Notes: generated by a model not told the origin, from the sequence alone. Positions 10,849-23,988 are shown, numbered from the stretch's first letter. The stretch is DNA of 64,000 nucleotides from Lycium barbarum (GCF_019175385.1 NC_083339.1:29045637-29109636); one strand, 5' to 3'. Numbers and translations are program-made.

Positions 10849-13800
10849 ATCCTGTCTTGAGTCGTTTAGGACAGGTTCTGAAATGGCAAGAATCCCCTTA
10901 CAAAAAATGAGTTCTTGAACCCCCAAAAACCCCCCTACAAAATAAGTTTTTTTCAGTGGCCAAAGATCCCCTAAGAAAAAAAAAAGATTCTCAATTTGTA
11001 GTGGTAATAGTTCTGAATATCGAGTTAAGAACACCGAATTGATTTTTTCTGCTTTCGTTTGCGTTGCTATTGCTTTGAATCTGAGCATCACAAGTTCGGA
11101 TTCGAGAGTGTTCGAGTGGATATTGAGGCCCCGTACCCAGATCGCTGCACTCAAAAAAGGTAAACTTCATGCCCTTTTTCATTTTCTAGTTCTTGTGTCT
11201 AGTGAGTTTTCTGTGTTTAATTAGTTGTTTAGTTCAACTGTCGTTATAATGTGCTCAAATGCTTATATGACGTAGTTTGTTGTTTCATTTGGTTGTTTGT
11301 TGTTATATTACTTTCGTTCTGTTTTAGTTTAGTTTAAGACATGTTTGGAGGTTCTTGATTAATGTTTAATTTGCGTTATACTTGTAGCATGCTTGTTAGG
11401 TTTAAATCTTGCTTATGCTTAATCTTAATAGATTTCTTTTAACTTGTTTTGGGTTTCATGCTTGGACAACCGAACGAATGATTTAACTATGGGACTGATT
11501 AGACATTGCTGATTGCTTATGGGTTTCAATTATTTCAATTTGGTCTAAGCAGTTACTGCTTAGCTAAGTGTATGTTGGTTTTAAGTTAAACATTAGCCTG
11601 TTTCCCTTTTGCCATTTTTAATTTAGTCGCTGTTGTAATCTATATCTAGTCAAGTTATTAGCATATGGTGTAACTTTAAATTGGTTTGTAGCTACTGCTA
11701 AGTCTTTCAAACTGATGATAGTTTTAGAGGTCCCAAGAAATTTTCTTCCCTTATTTCTCACTTTGGTTTCAATGTAGCTTGTTTCAGTTTCTAGTTTGTG
11801 GCTGTTAAGTTTATGGTTAAGTAGTCTTCTATCCTTTTTTGCTCTATTTTAGTTTTTAGCTTGCTTAATCATGTGTTAATTATTATATGCTTAGTTATTA
11901 GGTTAGCCTGTTTTTGTTTAGTTTGGTATTACATGGTTAGTACAATGTTGTGTAGAGCTAAGTATGTCATTAGTTAGATACGCATTATATAAATGTGGTT
12001 AGTAGTAAACAACTCTTGTGTTAGATAATAGATGTTGAAACCACCATTGATTACAGTGTTGGATGATATAGTTTCCATATGATAATAGATGGTCTATATT
12101 AAAGTTGTTGCCCTTATGTCATGGTTAAACTTTTCTGTTTTAAAAAGGATTCCAACTAAATAGTGAGTTAGACCTTAATCCATGATCCACTTTATTCTTC
12201 ACTCCTTGCTTGGATACTGAAAAATGAATACATTAGTTTAACTAAGACAGTTTGATTCCCCTGTTTGGTCATATATCTATGCTTGGCATTTTCTTTTCAC
12301 CTCTTGCTGTTGTGTCAAGACATCTTCAATACATGAGAGTTTGGTTACTGAACCTTGTCTGAATGAATGATCATTTAAAGTATTTCAAATGATGATATAT
12401 GCTAACTAGCATACCAACCACGTTGCCTTATTATTGTGATGCATTTTGGTTTTTCTTGCACAACTTTGTCTCTCTTCAGTTTATGCAAATGAATAATAAA
12501 ATATTTTAGAGTAGTCCAATGATCAGAATCTGATCATGCTTGTCTCCAGAGGATAAGAAAGGGGTATGTTTGTCTAAACTAGGCATGATAACGTTTTGTC
12601 TGGGTCATGTAAGCCTGGATAAAATGTATGACTATGTGTGTTTACATGACAAAAAGCGATTGCATTCTTTTTCTATTTGGGACAAGGGTTAAAACTGACC
12701 TATTTGTAGTTGTATTTCTTTCCTGGTTTCTTCATTGAACTTTTGCTCTCTAAGTGTCCTTTTATTGTGTTGTGTGCTAATTCAAGATGTGTACCTAGTT
12801 CCTTTATTTGAGCCTTCGTCTTTCATTATATACTAATCTTTTCCTTTTCATTTTTATGCATGACCTTCGCATACGAGTCTGTGGGACTCGTCTCCCGCAT
12901 TCGGTGTTGGGCCAAGGCCCAACGAAATAAGATTTCCCCCTCTGTCCAGTTCTGTCCGCAGCCAAAGGAATAAAAATGAAGTTCTGGGTCACAGCCCAAT
13001 AAAAAAACAGCAGCAGCAGTCTTGAAAATGGGCTGAGCCCATTTTAACTTTCTTGCTCCTCTATTTTATCTTTTGCATTTTTATTTGTATTATGCAACTA
13101 ACTCTTTGTATTTTCTTAATTTAGGTGAACCTTAGCAAATTTAGTGGGTTAGCTTTAGTATAATGGGTAGTAAATTTAAGAGAGAAACTCAATTAATACC
13201 ATAAGTTTCGTTTTCTTCTCTTACATTAAAGTTATTTACAGTATCTTAATATTTACTTTCAGAACAATTGATTTTAAAAAATAGAATATTTTGAATCAAT
13301 GGAATTATTTTTTATTTATTACCTTACTGGAAAATTAAACGTCACTAACATACAAATATTAATCCAAGTATATTTTATAAACATTTTAGATTAATTCGAT
13401 TATACATATTTTGAGCCGAACATAGTTAAATAAAGTTAATAAGAAAGAGAAAGAAAACCCATCACCTTTTGTATTCTATTTATAAAATAGTTTAGATTAA
13501 GTAAGCATATCTAACCAATTGAATGTTAAAGCTTCATTTACATTATTTTAAATCTTTTGCATTCTATTCATAACAAGCTTAGATTTCCTACACCACTATA
13601 CTCTTATAATGTCATTTTATTCCAAGTTAAATTGTCTAGGTTTTCTCTTAAAAAACTTCTATTTATATACAAATCATTATATTTTGCAAGTCTCATTTTT
13701 TAAAATAAAGTTATTATTCAAAGCTTAACAACATTTATAAGTTTTATTTTTAAATGGACTACTATGTATTTCTTCAAGTTAGTTCAAATAGCATTATTAT

Positions 13801-14438
13801 GTTTTCCTACAAAACCTTCATAACATTTACAACCTATTTTCTTAAGATTTAAGCATTATATTTAATCTAAATTAATTAACCTAAGTTTGGCCGAACAACC
13901 GTAGTTAACGGATTCTAAAGGATGCCTAACCCCTTCCCTTTAGGATAATATAGAGCCCTTACCTGGAATCGCATTGGTTAAGCAGACTATTAACGGAGGT
14001 TTAGTTTTAACTTTACCTTAGTTAACATCTAGGTGCCCTAATTCACCGTTAAATTAATTAGGTGGCGACTCCTTAAATAAAACAAATAGGAATCACCAAT
14101 ATGTTGTACTCCTAAATTAACCCGGTTAAAACGGGGTGTAACAGTTATTAAACTCGGCCATGACTGGTTCGAAACAACATCCTTTATGACATATTCGGAA
14201 GCTTTACTCGATCATGGAGGTGTTCGTTCGAGGTCCCGATCTAGGTCCATTTGGAAGGTCGACCCGTTTAAGCACGATCTGTTTGGTTGAGTGGACGCCT
14301 CGATTCCTTCTCGCATACGCTTCCCATGATCAAATAGGATCAAGGTCACATCCATCACATCCGTCTGACATCGACAGGTGTCGAAGCCCCGTTGGCTCTG
14401 AAGACGGATGCGGAAGGTAAAGCGTCTCGGTCCCACTC

Positions 14439-14446
14439 TATAAAAG
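14439..14446 (+). promoter_or_regulatory. TATA box of the antisense gene
   Basis: TATAAAAG lies 188 bp upstream of the first ATG (14634) of the antisense gene. The leader between them is pyrimidine-rich with repeated CTTCATA words (14525-14620). Only about 300 bp of upstream sequence remains before the inserted element at 14143. Confidence 0.6.
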
Positions 14447-14633
14447 CAAGTTGTCCCCTTCTTTTTTCACTTTCTGACTTTTACCAAAGGGAAGTTTTAC
14501 CTTTGTGTGTTCCTAATACGTTGATCTTCATATTTTCAAACCTTCATACCTTCATATCTTCATATCTTCATCTTAATTTCCTGTTCAATCTTCAAACCTT
14601 CATTTAAAACCTTCTTATCTTCATACTTTCAAA

Positions 14634-17444
14634 ATGACGAGCAAATCTTCAAAGGCTAAGGCCGGTGAGACATCTTCGGCTCCTAAACCAGAGCCACTAC
14701 TAACTGACTTCGTTCCTCAAGATTGTTCCACCGTTCGGGACTTCAAAGTCGAGAAACCTTCTCAACAGGGGGATTGAGGTGTTGAAATATCAGCCTATCT
14801 GTGCACGATACCCCCGAATAAACTCGAACAAGTCAAGAAAGATTGTGGTTGGAAAGGTAAGGAGGTCGTTATTCCCGACTAGAATGAAGCCATATCGACC
14901 TACGTGGAAGGGTACTTAAGTGTTTATACTTACCCTTTCATGTTCAGTACACTCGACCCTGTGGTGGTTGATTTCTGCAAGCGATACGAGATTACCCTCG
15001 GCCAAATTCACCCGTCATTTTGGAGGATCGTTATGCTCCTCCGTTATTTTGCTACAAACGTGAACATTCCGTTCACGGTGCACCACCTACTTCGGCTGTA
15101 TAGCCCCAGTGTCTTCAGAGGGGGAATGATAAAACTCTCGAAACGAGCTAGAAAAGAGCCCTTCTCCGGTCTGGACGAAGATAGAGACCGAGGATGGCAG
15201 GGCAGGTTTGTCCGAATCAGGATAGCAGATCTAATTCCCGTTGATAACTTGCCGTTTCCCGAGAAATGGAACCCCAACAGTAAGTAACTTTATTTTGATA
15301 TGATTCGGCCTCGTGCCTGCACCTGTACTGAACTTTTCATTTGTTTGTGTGTATACAGCGCTTATCCGAACCCTTGGTGCGGTTCCTAACCTCGACCAGT
15401 GGATTGGGAAGATTTTGGTTCCCAGCTTACTTATGCCAAACGTACCTGGAGGCATTTGTCCTGATCCCGTTGAGAGGTCGGGACCCACGGTAAATCTTTC
15501 CCTTAGAACTTCGTCCTTTCTATTCTGTGCAATACGCCACGTTAGTTTGGTAATGACTGTTCTTCATTTTGCTTCACAAGTTTGTCAAAGGCCACCAGAA
15601 TTCGAGTCCAGGAAACTGCCAAGGCCTCAGCTGACGAGCAGGATATCGAAGCTCCCGGTCTGGGAGACCTAGTTGAAACTAGGAAAAGAAAATCCTCCGA
15701 ATCATCTCGAGCTCCTTCCCAGTCTAGGAAAAAATCGAGGGTCATTATTCGAGAGACCTCATCAGAAGATATCTCGGCCCGTGCTTTGGACGCTGAGGTT
15801 GTTGGCCAATTATTGGACCATTCTGACGACGATGATCAGGCGGTGGGTGGGCATCGTCTTATTGAAGAGCCCCTCGAGCATGATTTGACTGATTCTGTTG
15901 CAATCATTCCACCATTGGTGGAAACCTCAAGTCGAATTCCGGCTGGGTCGAGTGGCATCTCAAGGTCTACGGACGCAGGGATCGTCGGTTCGAAAGTCGG
16001 GGCCTTCGATCACACTTCTACTCGAAGTATTGGAAAACTGCCAGCCGTAGCCGCTGGATCGAAGGCAACTTCATCGGTATCAGACTCTAAGGTACCTACT
16101 ATTCCGCCTTTGTACGGTATTGGTTCCGTCCTTCCGATACAAGCTGTAGCCTCATCTGAAACGATAATTTGCATACAGGATTTTCTGCCGCCATTGGCGG
16201 ATATTCCTGCCGATGATGAAAAATCTAAAGGCAAGGTGATCGAGCAAAGGGCGGCCAGTCATGGGGGTTATGAAATACCCGCTCCGGGTATGTCAGGTTT
16301 CGAGCATTTTCCCATCCTGGTAGCCGATCGTTTTGGGGTTAATTCCTGTCCCAGGTTGGAGAAATCGTTTCTTGCCCCTAGTATCGACCCGAATCGGAAG
16401 AGGCTAATCACTTTTACGGTGCCCGCCGATATGAACATGTTATCGGGTCCTGTTGGGGTGTCCAGCTATTTGTACCCTCTGGTGTCCCAAGAGGAACGTA
16501 AGAAAATGGCCGAAGTCAGCGAATCGTGCCTTTTCAACGAGGCTCAGCATGCATTGAATCGGGTAAGTCTCGTCCTTATGTTCTTTTTACTCAGCTTTTA
16601 ATTTCATGCCTCATTTTAATAACCGTTCCTTTTCCCCTTATAGGCCTCTGTGCTTCACCATGCAAGCTTCCACTGGCTTAGGAACGAAGTGGGCCGACTC
16701 AAAGAGAAGCTCAAAAGTAAGAGTCAGGAGGTGGATGAGCTCATGAATCTATATGAGAAGAAGTTGCAATATATCTCGTCTCTCCCTGATCTTTCTATCC
16801 TTAAATCGGATTTAGCAGCGACTCGAAACGAAGCTGCCGAGGCCAAACAAGAACATGACCAGTTGGCAGAGAAGGTAAAAGCTTTCGAAGTTTACAATAA
16901 ATATTTAATAGCCGATACTAATGCCCTTGCTTCATAGGCCCGAGCTTATGTTAGCCAGATTGATCAACTTCGGGCAGAGCTTGATGGGATCAAGCTCGAG
17001 TTTGATGCCCTCCACGAAACGACCATCGGTGCTGTGGCCGAACGTGATGTTCTCCGGGAGAAACTTCGAGAGTCGGTAGAACAAATGAATGGCCTTAACT
17101 CATCACTTGCTGCGGCCGAAGTGGAACGGGATCGATTGAACCGGGTCATCACCGATTCGCAAACTGAGCATGGAAAGGCTCTTGACCAGATCTCGGGTTA
17201 TGACGATATGTTAGAGCAGTACAAGGCCATTGTGACTGCTGCCGAGAAGGCCAGTAATCTTAGAGCTGAGTACGAGCGGTGCTTGTCCCTAAGGAAGACC
17301 CTTGAAGAAGTTCAAGCCACTGGTGCGGATTTATCAGATCTGATCGAGGAAGCCAAGAAGCTTGAAGCGGAAGCAAAGGCTGTGTTCGATCCTGAGGATT
17401 CGGATATTGACCTCGAGCCAACCAAGGGGTTAGATGAAGATTAG
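14634..17444 (+). pseudogene. Spliced antisense gene of Tat-type element (four exons, three stops)
   Basis: Proposed exons are 14634-15279, 15359-15489, 15591-16562 and 16644-17444. Every intron has GT and AG ends (donors GTAAGT, GTAAAT, GTAAGT) and the joined frame stays open across all junctions, giving about 850 codons. Exon 1 contains a conserved plant block (FSTLDPVVVDFCKRYEI, then HPSFWRIVMLLRYF) like the 'putative gypsy-type transposon' domain of plant databases. Exon 3 is acidic and serine-rich with a basic patch (TRKRKSSES, SRKKSR). Exon 4 is a long heptad-like coiled coil (RNEVGRLKEKLKSK onward) ending in an acidic tail. In-frame stops at about 14775, 14880 and 16935 break the gene; the last fits CAG-to-TAG. 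Antisense extra ORFs are known from Tat elements such as Grande and Retand, but their function is unknown. Confidence 0.75.
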
Positions 17445-18311
17445 GTTCGGGACCTTGTGTCCCTTCTTTTGTTTCTACACCTTTATTTTGAGGCCACTAT
17501 TCCGAGCCTTTGTAAATCTACTTTATGTATGTATGAATCAAAATTTGTATTTGATATTTGCAAAGTACTCCTCGGTTCAATGTTTGTTCGGTTTATGCCT
17601 TCATTATAATTTGCCAGACAGACCCGATCATGACAATTTTGCATTTTTAGATTGTGGTCTTTAACCGTTTTAGGTCGCAGCTTTCGAGCTTGCATATGTT
17701 TTATAGACCGTAGTCTTTTAACAGTTTACTCCATAGTTTAGAATGTATTCTTTAACTGTTATGCCATATTTTTTCGGTATTTGGCAACATCGGATCCTTT
17801 TGATCGAAGTAAGTTTTTTATTGAAAAAGCCGACCAGAGATGCATTCGCAATTGTTGCCACGGCAAGAACAAACTAAGTGGACACGATCCAATCGATCGT
17901 TTGGTCCTTACATCTGATCCTATTGTTCAGGCCTTAGCTATTACATAGTTTACATAGTTATCACTTAACCCATGGTATAATAGTCCCCTAGTATTCGAGT
18001 CCGAAGTATGAGGGCTCGGGTACTATTAGCCCGGTATGTGCAGTCCCCGGTCTCCGGTCTTTGATCGATATGCACTACATGTGTAGCACGTTGTTTGGCG
18101 CTGCCTCATTAAAAACCTTACCGAAAACCCAATTCGGGACAAAACGATCGAAGGGAAAAAGAGTGCAGCACGTGCTTTCAATCCTAAGTCCATGACTTTC
18201 GAGTATCCGATGTGATGTTTCGTTGTCCCTCGGGCTGTATCCCTGCATGGATAAATTGAGAGAGCAAAACGCAAAAGAAAAGTTATTCGTACCTTTAACG
18301 GTAATATCATT
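17445..18311. other. Region between antisense gene and integrase end
   Basis: Shared 3' untranslated region of the antisense gene (+) and of pol (-). No open frame with recognisable content. A 3'-UTR-like T-rich stretch follows the antisense stop. Confidence 0.5.
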
Positions 18312-19436
18312 TTAACGGTGTGCCACATTCCAATTGTTTTTTAGCTGTTGTCCATCTTCATTCTCGAGCTGATAAGAACCCTTTCCGGTTATTCCAGTGA
18401 CTCGGTACGGTCCTTCCCATTTTGGGGCTAGTTTCCCTTCATGAGGGTTCTTCGTATGAAGTGTGACCTTCCTTAGTACCAAGTCCCCAATTTGAAAATG
18501 TCTGAGGTTGGTCCTCCGGTTATAATATCTTTGCATCCTCTGTTTTTGTGCGGCTATCCAGATATGAGCAGCTTTCCTTCTTTCGTCCACGAGATCCAGA
18601 TTAACGGACATTGCCTCATGGTTCGAGTTCTCAGTGGCATAACAAAATCTTAAGCTTGTCTCACCAACCTCGACGGGTATCACGGCCTCGGCTCCGTATA
18701 CAAGGGAAAATGGGGTCTCCCTGGTGCTTGATCTTACTGTTGTGCGGTAGGCCCATAAAACCTCGGCCAGAACCTCCTTCCATCGGTGCTTAGAACCGGC
18801 CAGTCTCTTCTTTAAATTCTGCAATATGGTTTTATTGGTAAACTCGGCCTGACCATTCGCGCTCAGATGATTCAGGGTTGATAAGATTTTCTTGATTTTG
18901 TATTCTTCGAAAAACTTGCTAACCTTGCTACCTATGAACTGCTTCCCGTTGTCACACGCGATCTCCGCTGGTACCCCAAATCGACAGATTATATGGTCAT
19001 AAATGAAATCAATGGCCTCTTTTTCCCTGACTTTCTCGAGTGCATGTGCTTCGACCCATTTAGAGAAATAATCAGTCATAAGTAAAATAAATTGCATCTT
19101 ACCTGGGGCCCATGGCAAAGGTCCCACTATATCCATGCTCCATTTCATGAATGGCCATAGGGAGAGGACCAGATAGAGCTTTTCCCCGGGTTGATGTATT
19201 GACGGGGCATGCCTTTGGCATTCGTTACATTTTCGAACGAAAGTTTTGGCGTCCTCCTCCATCTCGTTCCAGTAGTATCCTGCTCTGATCAGCTTGCGGA
19301 CCAATGAATCGGCTCCCGAATGGTTTCCACAAGTGCCTTCGTGAACTTCCCTCAGAACATAGTCGGTATCTTCTGGTCCTAGGCATCTCGCTAAGGGGCC
19401 GTGGAATGGCCTTCGGTACAGCTGGCAATCGACCAA
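18312..19436 (-). pseudogene. int: Integrase of Tat-type element
   Basis: Open for 374 codons. The N-terminal zinc finger is visible (HEGTCGNH then CNECQRH), followed by the catalytic core with D in MDIVGPLP, D in CDNGKQF and E in NGQAEFTNK about 35 residues later. A C-terminal segment with KLAPKWEGPYRV, usual for Gypsy integrases, ends with NNWNVAHR. The region before the catalytic E reads NHLSANGQ where the family normally has a YHPQ motif, so the site is altered. It would insert the cDNA copy into the host genome. It is cut off from RNase H by stops near 19440-19535. Confidence 0.85.
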
Positions 19437-19535
19437 ACAAAATCTAGCTGCCTTAGTTCGGTGGGCCCTTGATTCCTTGGCATCGGATGGTAGCTTTCCT
19501 GTTTGGAGATAGTCTATGTATTTGTTCCTCCAATC

Positions 19536-20201
19536 CTAAGTGAGGCTGGTCGAGTTTATTTCGGCGTGGCCGGTCTCTATGACGGATTTTGTCAACTGGA
19601 CCACAGCTCCCGAATTGAATCCATCTGATTCTACCGAGGATCCCAGATTTTCCAGGGCATCCGCCTCATTATTCTGATCCCGGGGTACGTGTTCCAACGT
19701 CCACTCCTTGAACCGGCAAAGGATAACCTGCAATTTTTCCTGATATCTCCGCATTCGATCATCCTTGATTTCGAAGGTTCCGTTCATTTGGTTGACTACC
19801 AGGAAAGAATCGCATTTGGCCTCGATGATCTCGGCTCCCAAGCTTTTAGCCAGTTCTAAACCTGCAATCATAGCCTCATACTCGGCTTCGTTGCTAGTTA
19901 AATCAGCACACCTAATAGATTGTCTTATTATGTCACCTGAGGGAGGTTTGAGAACGATCCCTAACCCAGACCCTTTCACATTAGACGCATCATCCGTGTA
20001 AAGGGTCCAGACTCCCGTGCTAGTCCCCGAGGCAAGAAGCATCTCCTCGTCGACCTCGGGGATCATGGACGGTGCAAAATCGGTCACGCAATCCGCCAAT
20101 ATTTGGGATTTGATGGCAGTTCGGGGTTTGTATTCAATATCATACCCGGTAATCTCCACAGCCCACTTTGCTAGTCGGCCTGAGAGTTCGGGTTTATGCA
20201 T
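19536..20201 (-). pseudogene. rh: Second RNase H domain of Tat-type element
   Basis: RNase H fold signature with YTDDASNVKGSGLGIVL (the family norm is D-G-A-S, here D-D-A-S), NEAEYEAMIAGLELA with the catalytic E, CDSFLVVNQ and NNEADAL with the last D. It lies after a first, decayed RNase H region at 20435-20201 (YPIYYVSRTL, ETRYPHLEKLALAL). Two consecutive RNase H regions are characteristic of the Tat lineage. Confidence 0.8.
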
Positions 20202-21386
20202 GACGTTCCTTAGGGGGTACGACGTTACGACGCATATGGGATGACACTAAAAGTAAGGTTTTAATTTTCTAGATGCACTTAATAAAGCCAAAGCGAGTTT
20301 TTCCAGATGTGGGTACCTAGTTTCGGCGTCACCGAGGGTTCTACTTACATAGTAAATCGGGTATTGCGTACCTTTCTCCTCTCGAACCAGGACACCGCTC
20401 ACCGCTATCTCGGACACCGCCAAGTATAGATACAACTACTCATTCGCTTTTGGTGTGTGGAGTAGAGATGGACTTGACAAGTATCTTTTGAGTTCTGCCA
20501 AGGCCATCTGACATTCAGGGGTCCATGCAAAGTCAGTATTTTCCTTGAGCAACGAGAAGAAACGGTAACTCTTATCCGAGGATCTGGAGATGAATCGGCT
20601 CAGGGAAGCTATCCGTCCCGTTAATCTCTATACCCTTTTAATGTCGTTTATCACGGTGATATCTTCGATTGCTTTTATCTTATCCAGGTTGATTTCGATT
20701 CCCCAATTTCATACCATGAATCCGAGAAACTTTCCCGATCCGACCCCGAAGGCACATTTTTCCGAGTTCAGCTTTATGTTGTACTTTCTCAATATGCTGA
20801 AAGTTTCCTGCAAAAATTTCAAATGGTCCTCTTCTCGCAGGGACTTAACGACTATGTCATCTATATAAACTTCCATGGATCTCCCTATTTAGTGTTCAAA
20901 CATTCGGTTAACTAAACGCTGATAGGTGGCACCGACATTTTTTAAGCCGAAAGGCATTACATTATAACAATATGTCCCAAACCTAGTTATAAAGGAGATT
21001 TTTTCTCAATCTTCCGGGTCCATTTGTATTTGGTTGTACCTGGAATACGCATTGAGAAAACTCAGCGTGTCGTGACCCGCGGTAGCGTCGATCATGCGAT
21101 CGATGCTGGGCAAAGGAAAGGAATCCTTCGGGCAGGCTTTGTTTAAATCTTTATAATCTACGCACATTCTAAACTTATTTCCCTTTTTAGGCACTACTAC
21201 AACGTTAGCTAACCAATCTGGGTATTTTACCTCTCGAATGGACCCTATATCAAGGAGCTTCGTTACCTCGTACTTGATGAATGTATGTTTCACCTCGGGT
21301 TGTGGCCTTCGCTTTTGTTTGACCGAGGGAAAACTTAGATCCAAGCCCAACTTGTTTGTTGTCACGTCCGGTGGAATACCTGTCAT
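20202..21386 (-). pseudogene. rt: Reverse transcriptase of Tat-type element, multiple stops
   Basis: The start is clear at 21386-21006 (VVVPKKGNKFRMCVDYKDLN, KACPKDSFPLP). The frame then stops near 21006 but continues with MPFGLKN, the catalytic YIDD motif (20867-20856), the EKCAFGV block and FLGFMV, broken by several further stops. The palm motif is intact but no continuous protein can be made. Confidence 0.85.
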
Positions 21387-22634
21387 GTATAAATGGGACC
21401 AAGCAAAGCAATCTGAGTTAATTTTAAGAAACTCAATAAATTCTTTCCTGAGCTCGGGGGTTAACCCCGTGCCCAGGTATACCTTTTTTTCTGGTAGATG
21501 GACAAACAGTATGACTTGCTCGAGTTCTTAAATGGTGGACTTAGTGGTGTTAGAATCATCGGGCACCACGAAGGTTCTAGGTTTTTCGAATTTTAACTCT
21601 TCGTCTAGCGTGTCGCTGTTCCGATCTTCCGAAGATTCCGGGATCGGGATATGTGATTGCTAATTGGCATTCTTTCCTTCACTCTGATCTGGCGCCTTTA
21701 TATTCTTAACAGATTCTTCAACCGCGAACATTTCTTTTGCGGTCTGTTGTTCACCACGGACGGTTTTGATACCTTCTGGAGTCGGGAATTTCAATACCTG
21801 ATGCATAGTCGAGGGAATCGCTCTTACGAGGTGAATCCACGGTCTACCCAACAATGCATTGTATCCCATATCTCTCTCTGTCACATAAAATTTCGTCTGC
21901 TGCGTTGTTCCTGCCATACTGATCGGTATAGTGATCTTACCCTTTGTCGTTTCGCATGCCATGTTGAATCCATTGAGGACCCATATAGCCGGCACGATCT
22001 AATCAAGTAGTCCCAGTTGTTCGATGACTCTCTATCGGATGATATTAGCCGAGCTACTTGAATCAATCAGCACACGTTTAATTCTAAACTTATTGACAAA
22101 GACAGATATTACCAGTGTGTCATTATGCGGTTGGGCGATGCCTTCCATGTCCTCATCATCGAACGTGATGGGGCCATCGGGGTTATCGTTTCGGATACGC
22201 TTTTCCCTCGTTATGGAAATTTTTATGCGCTTCATAACCGGTCCAATGGGAACGTCAGTTCCACCCATGATCATGTGTATCACCTGCTGGGGATCTTCCG
22301 GCCTATCCTGCTTATTGGAATTCAGGTTTTTAAAATTGGTTTTCGCTCGTTCACTTAGGAATTCTCGAAGATGCCCCAAATTGAACAGACGGGCGACCTC
22401 TTCTCTCAGCTGTCGACAATCCTCAATTCGATGGCCTTGAGTATGATGATACTTACAAATAAGACTTTTATCCCGCTTCTCCGGGTCAGATTGGATTGGC
22501 CTCGGATGCCCTGTTTCTTTGTTTCGGATAATGGCTGCTGCTAAGGTTGCTACATCGATGCAAAAGTTGTACTCGGATAACCTTGGAGTTTCTCTGTTTC
22601 CCGGAGCTCTATCGACAACATTTCTGTTTACCAA
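21387..22634 (-). pseudogene. pro: Gag end and protease region of Tat-type element
   Basis: Starting at 22634 it encodes a zinc-knuckle-like motif (CKYHHTQGHRIEDC) and the protease active-site region RVLIDSSSSANII, where the usual D-x-G-S-S has lost its glycine. After a stop near 21996 the frame resumes with NALLGRPWIH, the C-terminal protease signature. The linker to RT (21660-21387) is broken by stops. Confidence 0.75.
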
Positions 22635-23917
22635 ACCACGGTTATTTTGGCCTCAATCATTCCTTCGATCGTTGCTCCTATCATTCTTACCCGATTCGCT
22701 ATTACGCCCGTTCCCCCTTCGATCGAGCGGGTAAGGCTGGTATCTGTCATATGACGATCTGGAATATCGATCTATCACTCTTCTTGATCGATCACCTCCT
22801 TTACCGGAATGCCATGATACTAAAGCGGCCCTCAGAATCTTATCGTCTTCGACCCTGATCTTTGACTGATACCTGTTGTGCACATCAGCCCAGGCGATTG
22901 CCGGTATTCTATCAAGTTTTGTTTTAGTTCCATAGATGTGATCGAGCTCCTCGAGTTGAGCCCTTAGGTGAAAGCCTGAACGGTCCAATCATCAGTAACT
23001 GGAGGTAAGTCCATGCGCTCCATTTGAAATCGAGCCACAAACTCGTGAAGGGACTCATCATCTCGTTGCTTAACGCTGAATAAGTTCGATTTTTGAATTT
23101 CGACCTTGATGGCCACGGCATGGGCCTTAACTAAAGCATCAGCGAGCATGGTAAATGAATCAATCGAGTGCTCAGGCAAGTTATGATACCAAATCATAGC
23201 CCCCTTCGACAGAGTTTCCCCGAATTTCTTAAGTAGCACTGATTCCCTTTCGTCATCGGTGAGGTCATTGCCCTTAATAGCGCACGTATATGCAGTCACA
23301 TGCTCATTTGGGTCCGTTGTCCCATTGTACTACAGGATATCGGGCATGCGAAATCTCTTGGGGATTTTCATCGGTGCCGCACTTGGCGGAAACGACATTT
23401 GAACAAAAATTTTCAAATTCGGTCCCTTCAACACTGGCAGAGCCCCCGGGATCTGATCGACCCTCGAATTGTAGTTCTCCACCTTTTTATCATTTGCCTC
23501 CATCTTCTTTTCACCGGATTCGACCCGTTTGGTCAGTTCTTCGAGCATTCTTATCAATTCGGTACTTTGTCCGGGGTGGTTCTCGTTACCCCGTGAGGCA
23601 TGTCTTTCCTCCGCATCCTGGGTCTGTTCTGATGGGGCAACATCGGGTGCCTGACCCCGATTTTGCAATTGCACTATGATCTCTTGTTGGGCCTGCAACT
23701 AAGCCATGGCCATGTCTAACTGGTTTTGGAGCTATTGCAGCATGACCCCGTTATTCTCACCGGCCGGTACATTGCCCACCGATGATCTGACTTGAACAGG
23801 ATTAACGGGGGGCGCGTTGTTGTTTGGTACGTCCTCGTCGTCATGCTCATGATGGCTTGGTTCCATTTGGAAGTTGACCGAATGGGAATCTGACATTTCC
23901 GGTATACATGAAATCAA
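22635..23917 (-). pseudogene. gag: Gag of Tat-type element, fragmented
   Basis: Four overlapping pieces in changing frames. The first (23917-23732) starts MISCIPEM; the next has a Q-rich coiled part and the phrase RMLEELTKRVE. The capsid core (23299-22964) contains GAMIWYHNLPEHSI and ESLHEFVARFQ, typical of plant Gypsy gag. The last piece (22988-22653) is arginine-rich (DRYSRSSYDRYQ). Several frameshifts and stops make it non-functional. Confidence 0.8.
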
Positions 23918-23988
23918 ACCCTAAAGAACAAGTGTAAAATATCGAGTGCGACCAGAATGTTGTATTGAACCGCCACTACAATCTAAGG

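Larger units (their letters stand above)
1..14143 (+). mobile_element. Ogre/Tat-like LTR retrotransposon, gag-protease only
   Basis: The last 2.1 kb of the 5' LTR (1-2105) recurs at 12036-14143 near the right end, so these are the two LTRs of one element. Between them lie a PBS, gag, a protease with a G-patch-like tail and about 3.5 kb of non-coding repeats. No RT, RNase H or integrase motif is visible anywhere inside, so the element would need enzymes from another copy to move. The LTR copies differ at roughly 1.5-2% of positions by eye, which suggests a fairly recent insertion. It lies inside the Tat-type element at 14144-24596. The left end is outside the window, so the target-site duplication cannot be checked. 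Confidence 0.85.
10204..14143 (+). repeat. 3' LTR (complete, ~3.9 kb) of Ogre/Tat-like element
   Basis: Begins TGTTGACACCC and ends GGGGTGTAACA, which form a near-perfect terminal inverted repeat. Its last 2.1 kb matches the sequence at 1-2105. It contains an (ATT)n microsatellite at 10357-10415, several CAGCCCA words at 10430-10600, a TATA box at 10841, a pyrimidine-rich leader and the same TGGGCC/GGCCCA palindromes as the 5' copy. Confidence 0.9.
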
